Assembly: GCA_041584015.1 (NCBI GenBank)
Contig: JBFHES010000188.1
Span: 1 to 9,317, forward strand
From: JBFHES01 sp041584015
GTDB taxonomy: Bacteria > Bacteroidota > Bacteroidia > Bacteroidales > M50B96
DNA: 9,317 nt
Direction: 5' to 3'
Shown: in pieces, positions 7,006 to 9,317 of the stretch
How the letters are laid out: each line of letters starts with the position of its first letter
Position numbering within the stretch: the first letter of the stretch is position 1
The notes under the pieces: generated by a model
What the model was told of the DNA's origin: nothing
Databases searched by the model: none
The model's input: only the letters and a program-made list of their open reading frames with translations
Program-made: the position numbers and the translations under genes

Positions 7006-7754
7006 CCTAAGAATAATTGAGTAAGCACCAGATTAAACAATAGAATTAATACACTACTATAAACAACAGCCTTTGTGCTAGATTTACCAACTTCCAGCGC
7101 ACCACCATCGGTATGATAACCGTAATACGACGAAACTGTAGTAATTATAAAAGCAAACACAACTGTTTTAGAAAGTGAATAGGTTACGTAAAACGGCTCG
7201 AAATAATAACGCAGTCCAATTATAAATTCATCAGTAGAGAGCACATCGGTTAAAACGCATCCACCAAGCCAGCCTCCCCAAATACCAACAAAAATACTCA
7301 TAATAACAAGCAATGGAAAGAACAATACTGCTGCTACAATTTTTGGTAAAATCAGGTAACTGGCAGAATTTACTCCCATAATCTCAAGCGCATCAATTTG
7401 CTCGGTCACTCGCATGGTTCCAATTTCGGAAGCAATAGCCGAACCTACTTTCCCAGCTAGAATAAGGCAAACAATGGTGCTCGAGAATTCAAGAATCATC
7501 GAATCGCGGGTTGCATAACCAATAAGATATAGAGGAATAAATGGGTTCTCGAGGTTTAATCCAGTTTGAATGGTTAGCACTGCTCCCATAAAAATAGAGA
7601 TAATAAAAACAATCCCAATGGAATTTAAACCCAGTGCATCAAGCTCCCTTAAAAGCTGTCGGAAATACATTCTATACTTTTCAGGTTTACCGAAAACCTT
7701 ACCAATTAGCATTGTATACCTGCCAGCATGCGTAAATATATTATGCTTTGCCAT
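7002..7754 (-). CDS. mlaE: MlaE-type ABC transporter permease (phospholipid/MCE system)
   Basis: Integral inner-membrane permease of 250 residues, the usual MlaE length. An amphipathic N-terminal segment (about 10-40) precedes hydrophobic helices at about 44-63, 85-105, 137-160, 194-213 and 230-249. The diagnostic MlaE stretch lies at about 99-128, including LAGKVGSAIASEIGTMRV, TEQIDALEIMGVN, which contains the conserved EQIDAL coupling segment that contacts the ATPase. In the family, two copies with two MlaF subunits form the transporter and an MCE hexamer (MlaD) sits on its periplasmic side. The ATG at 7754 is preceded four bases away by AAGGAG, and an in-frame TGA 12 bases upstream excludes a longer start. 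It is the first gene of a two-gene operon with mlaF, divergent from manC. Confidence 0.93.
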   Translation of the reverse strand: MAKHNIFTHAGRYTMLIGKVFGKPEKYRMYFRQLLRELDALGLNSIGIVFIISIFMGAVLTIQTGLNLENPFIPLYLIGYATRDSMILEFSSTIVCLILAGKVGSAIASEIGTMRVTEQIDALEIMGVNSASYLILPKIVAAVLFFPLLVIMSIFVGIWGGWLGGCVLTDVLSTDEFIIGLRYYFEPFYVTYSLSKTVVFAFIITTVSSYYGYHTDGGALEVGKSSTKAVVYSSVLILLFNLVLTQLFLG

Positions 7755-7764
7755 CCTTCTCCTT
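7755..7764 (-). promoter_or_regulatory. Shine-Dalgarno sequence of mlaE
   Basis: The minus strand reads AAGGAG (7764-7759) then AAGG directly before the ATG at 7754. This is unusually purine-rich and SD-like compared with the other starts in the window, which lack a recognisable SD. The four-base spacing is short but workable. Confidence 0.45.
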
Positions 7765-7779
7765 CATCGCTTTAAACAA

Positions 7780-7878
7780 TTCGCATAAAATTAACCAAAA
7801 TAGAGCAACTCTATTGTATAAGTTGCCTAAAAATGTGAAGTATTTACCTCGTCACTTCCGAATAAATTTTCGCATAAA
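7780..7878. repeat. Ten-base direct repeat TTCGCATAAA flanking the divergent mlaE-manC region
   Basis: TTCGCATAAA occurs at 7780-7789 and again at 7869-7878, same orientation, 89 bases start to start. One copy lies near the mlaE start and the other near the manC side. The 174-base region between the genes is otherwise AT-rich with no reading frame. Repeated short words in a divergent promoter region can be binding sites, but chance is not excluded. Confidence 0.4.
7801..7826. promoter_or_regulatory. Overlapping inverted repeats in the mlaE-manC divergent region, possible operator
   Basis: TAGAG-CAA-CTCTA (7801-7813) is a perfect inverted repeat. GCAACT (7805-7810) is also the inverted copy of AGTTGC (7821-7826), with a 10-base spacer. 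The two share bases and could not form hairpins at the same time. They lie 47 bases before mlaE and 103 before manC. No TAnnTTTG element is a full match here; TAATTTTA on the minus strand (7793-7786) and TATTTTCG on the plus strand (7905-7912) each have one mismatch. Confidence 0.3.
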
Positions 7879-7928
7879 CCATCGTTTTTATTAAATTAGT
7901 CAATTATTTTCGAATTAAATATCAATCT

Positions 7929-9014
7929 ATGAATAACAATAATTTCTGCGTAATAATGGCTGGTGGAGTAGGAACCAGATTCTGGCCAATGAGTAGAACC
8001 CAAAAGCCTAAACAATTTCTGGATGTACTTGGTACCGGTAAAACTTTACTAAGACAAACCTTCGAGAGATTTGAAACAATTTGTCCGGCAAGTAATGTAT
8101 ATGTTGTTACCAGTAGTGAGTATAAAGATTTGGTAGCAGAACAGCTTCCTGAATTAAGTGAAGGCCAAATTCTGTTAGAACCGAACAGAAGAAATACCGC
8201 TCCATGTATTGCCTATGCCAACTACAAAATTAAAATGCAAAATCCTGATGCGAATATTGTAGTTGCCCCAAGTGATCACTTAATTGTTAAAGAGGAAGAA
8301 TTCATAAGAGTAATAAATGAGGCCTTAGCTTTTACTGCGAAAAACGACGCATTGCTAACATTGGGAATTAAACCGAGCAGACCTGAAACCGGCTACGGAT
8401 ATATTCAAATTGTGGAAAACTCATATGATCATCCTGAAATTGAAAAGGTGAAGACCTTTACAGAAAAACCAAACCTTGAAATGGCGAATGTCTTTTTTGA
8501 GAGCGGTGAGTTTTTCTGGAATTCCGGCATCTTTATTTGGAACCTAAAAACTATCTCAGCAAGTTTTAAAAATGACCTTTCAGACGTTGATGACCTGTTT
8601 AACCAGGGTGTTAGTGTGTACAACACAAAAGATGAAATAGCTTTTATTGAGAAAACCTATAATGAGTGCCGCAACATTTCCATTGACTATGGCATTATGG
8701 AAAAAGCACAAAATGTATATGTATTAACTGCAGACTTTGGCTGGTCAGACCTGGGCACCTGGGGATCGCTTTACGAGCACTCTGCAAAAGATAGTAATAA
8801 CAATGCTTTGGTTGGAGAGCAGATCATTACCATGGATAGCACCAATTGTATTGTGAATGTATCGTCAGACAAACGTGTGGTTATTCAAGGTTTAGATAAT
8901 TATATTGTTGTAGAATCGGATAACAATATTCTTATCATTAAAAAAGAAGAAGAGCAACGCATTAGAAATATTGTTGATAAAGTAAGCGATCAGTTCGGGA
9001 AAGAATTTGTTTAA
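7929..9014 (+). CDS. manC: Mannose-1-phosphate guanylyltransferase (GDP-mannose pyrophosphorylase), short form
   Basis: Cytosolic enzyme joining mannose-1-phosphate and GTP to give GDP-mannose and pyrophosphate, supplying mannose, fucose and related sugars for surface glycans. The 361-residue product shows the nucleotidyltransferase signature GGVGTRFWPMSR (12-23) with PKQF (27-30), EPNRRNTAPC (84-93), PSDH (114-117, metal-binding Asp), GYGYI (155-159), FTEKP (177-181), WNSGIF (197-202), DYGIMEKA (253-260) and GWSDLGTW (271-278). Residues about 290-340 look like the short beta-helix-type C-terminal part. The phosphomannose isomerase cupin half of the roughly 470-residue bifunctional enzymes is absent, so mannose-6-phosphate isomerisation must be supplied elsewhere. 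The ATG is followed quickly by the conserved CVIMAGG strand, which fixes the start. It is a single-gene unit with a strong terminator. Confidence 0.95.
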   Translation: MNNNNFCVIMAGGVGTRFWPMSRTQKPKQFLDVLGTGKTLLRQTFERFETICPASNVYVVTSSEYKDLVAEQLPELSEGQILLEPNRRNTAPCIAYANYKIKMQNPDANIVVAPSDHLIVKEEEFIRVINEALAFTAKNDALLTLGIKPSRPETGYGYIQIVENSYDHPEIEKVKTFTEKPNLEMANVFFESGEFFWNSGIFIWNLKTISASFKNDLSDVDDLFNQGVSVYNTKDEIAFIEKTYNECRNISIDYGIMEKAQNVYVLTADFGWSDLGTWGSLYEHSAKDSNNNALVGEQIITMDSTNCIVNVSSDKRVVIQGLDNYIVVESDNNILIIKKEEEQRIRNIVDKVSDQFGKEFV

Positions 9015-9033
9015 AATCGCCACAACAAGGCAT

Positions 9034-9067
9034 AAAAAAACCGGAGAAAAATTCTCCGGTTTTTTTT
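9034..9067. terminator. Strong bidirectional terminator between manC and the gldN-like gene
   Basis: CCGGAGAA (9041-9048) and TTCTCCGG (9052-9059) form a perfect stem with an AAA loop, flanked by seven A (9034-9040) and eight T (9060-9067). Both strands therefore give a GC-rich hairpin with a poly-U tail. It lies 19 bases after the manC stop and 16 bases after the minus-strand stop at 9084, ending both convergent genes. Confidence 0.95.
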
Positions 9068-9083
9068 ATATCATATTATGATT

Positions 9084-9317
9084 TTAGTATTCCCATAAAT
9101 CTTGTTCGTAATCAAAAACCTTATTCTTAACTCTTTCCGCCTCTTGTAAGGTTTTCTGACCTAATGAATATTCGTTTACGTTTCTGTTATTATAAACATT
9201 CGACTCCTGAACAATGTAACTTGAAAATCTGCGCTTGAAGAATATATCATCAAAGGTGCGTCGTTCCGCATCATTGTTCGGATTATATACTTCATGATTT
9301 GCGAGCAACGGACGAAC
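9084..9317 (-). CDS. gldN: C-terminal part of a GldN/PorN-like type IX secretion protein (5' end outside window)
   Basis: Only the last 77 residues are visible, and the frame stays open to the window edge (it continues through Val-Arg-Pro upstream of a TTG leucine codon at 9308, which is not a start). The segment has VRPLLANHEVYNPNNDAERR, TFDDIFFKRRFSSYIVQESN and VYNNRN, and ends FDYEQDLWEY. This fits my recollection of the GldN/PorN C-terminus, where a polar RRFSSYI-ESN-type stretch and a closing charged -DLW- or -DMW- ending are shared. GldN/PorN is a periplasmic protein that forms the T9SS ring with the lipoprotein GldK/PorK. In the family its gene usually ends a gldKLMN cluster, which would lie to the right. 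The identification rests on motif memory over a short piece, so a different periplasmic protein remains possible. Confidence 0.7.
   Translation of the reverse strand, partial: VRPLLANHEVYNPNNDAERRTFDDIFFKRRFSSYIVQESNVYNNRNVNEYSLGQKTLQEAERVKNKVFDYEQDLWEY

Noticed and set aside
7741..7767. Eight-codon reading frame ATG...TAA (MKEKDGKA) on the minus strand overlapping the mlaE start
   Set aside because: It contains the mlaE Shine-Dalgarno sequence and could look like a leader peptide, but it is too short to judge, has no ribosome site of its own and no regulatory codon bias.
8429..8626. Minus-strand reading frame of 65 codons
   Set aside because: Antisense shadow of manC, which carries all its catalytic motifs across this stretch.
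9084..9308. Treating the TTG at 9308 as the start of a complete 74-residue protein
   Set aside because: The frame stays open to the window edge, and the residues before it (Val-Arg-Pro) continue smoothly into the following LLANHEVYNP stretch, so this is an internal leucine of a truncated gene.

Overview
The window is AT-rich and looks like chromosomal sequence from a member of the Bacteroidota. Three independent signs point there. Two secreted proteins end in type IX secretion (T9SS) type A sorting tails. A fragment at the right edge resembles the T9SS core protein GldN/PorN. Several genes have a Bacteroidota-type -7 promoter element (TAnnTTTG) about 26-39 bases before the ATG, instead of an E. 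coli -35/-10 pair. The content suggests Bacteroidia rather than any more precise placement.

Layout, left to right. Positions 1-2238 (minus) hold a 731-residue T9SS cargo protein with a signal peptide, one choice-of-anchor J/cleaved-adhesin type domain and a sorting tail. Positions 2383-3846 (minus) hold a second cargo protein of 487 residues with two such domains and its own sorting tail. Each appears to have its own promoter, and a hairpin terminator lies between them. Positions 3922-5112 (minus) encode phosphoglycerate kinase, whose real start is an ATG inside a longer reading frame. Divergent from pgk, 5254-6150 (plus) encodes an unrecognised membrane-anchored coiled-coil protein. A strong two-way terminator then separates it from a two-gene ABC transporter operon of the MlaFE type (mlaE 7002-7754, mlaF 6247-7005, minus, ATGA overlap). 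Divergent from that operon, 7929-9014 (plus) encodes a short-form mannose-1-phosphate guanylyltransferase. Another strong two-way terminator follows, and the 3' end of a gldN/porN-like gene enters from the right edge on the minus strand.

How the genes relate. Most are separate transcription units rather than one pathway. Central metabolism is represented by pgk, GDP-mannose supply for glycans by manC, and phospholipid movement between membranes by mlaEF. Type IX secretion is represented by one component (gldN/porN) and two of its likely cargoes. The MlaD-like MCE partner of the transporter is not in the window. No RNA genes, mobile elements or CRISPR arrays were seen, and no gene-free stretch exceeds 300 bases. 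I found no convincing new multi-gene system. The least explained items are the coiled-coil protein at 5254-6150 and the repeat-rich divergent region at 7755-7928.
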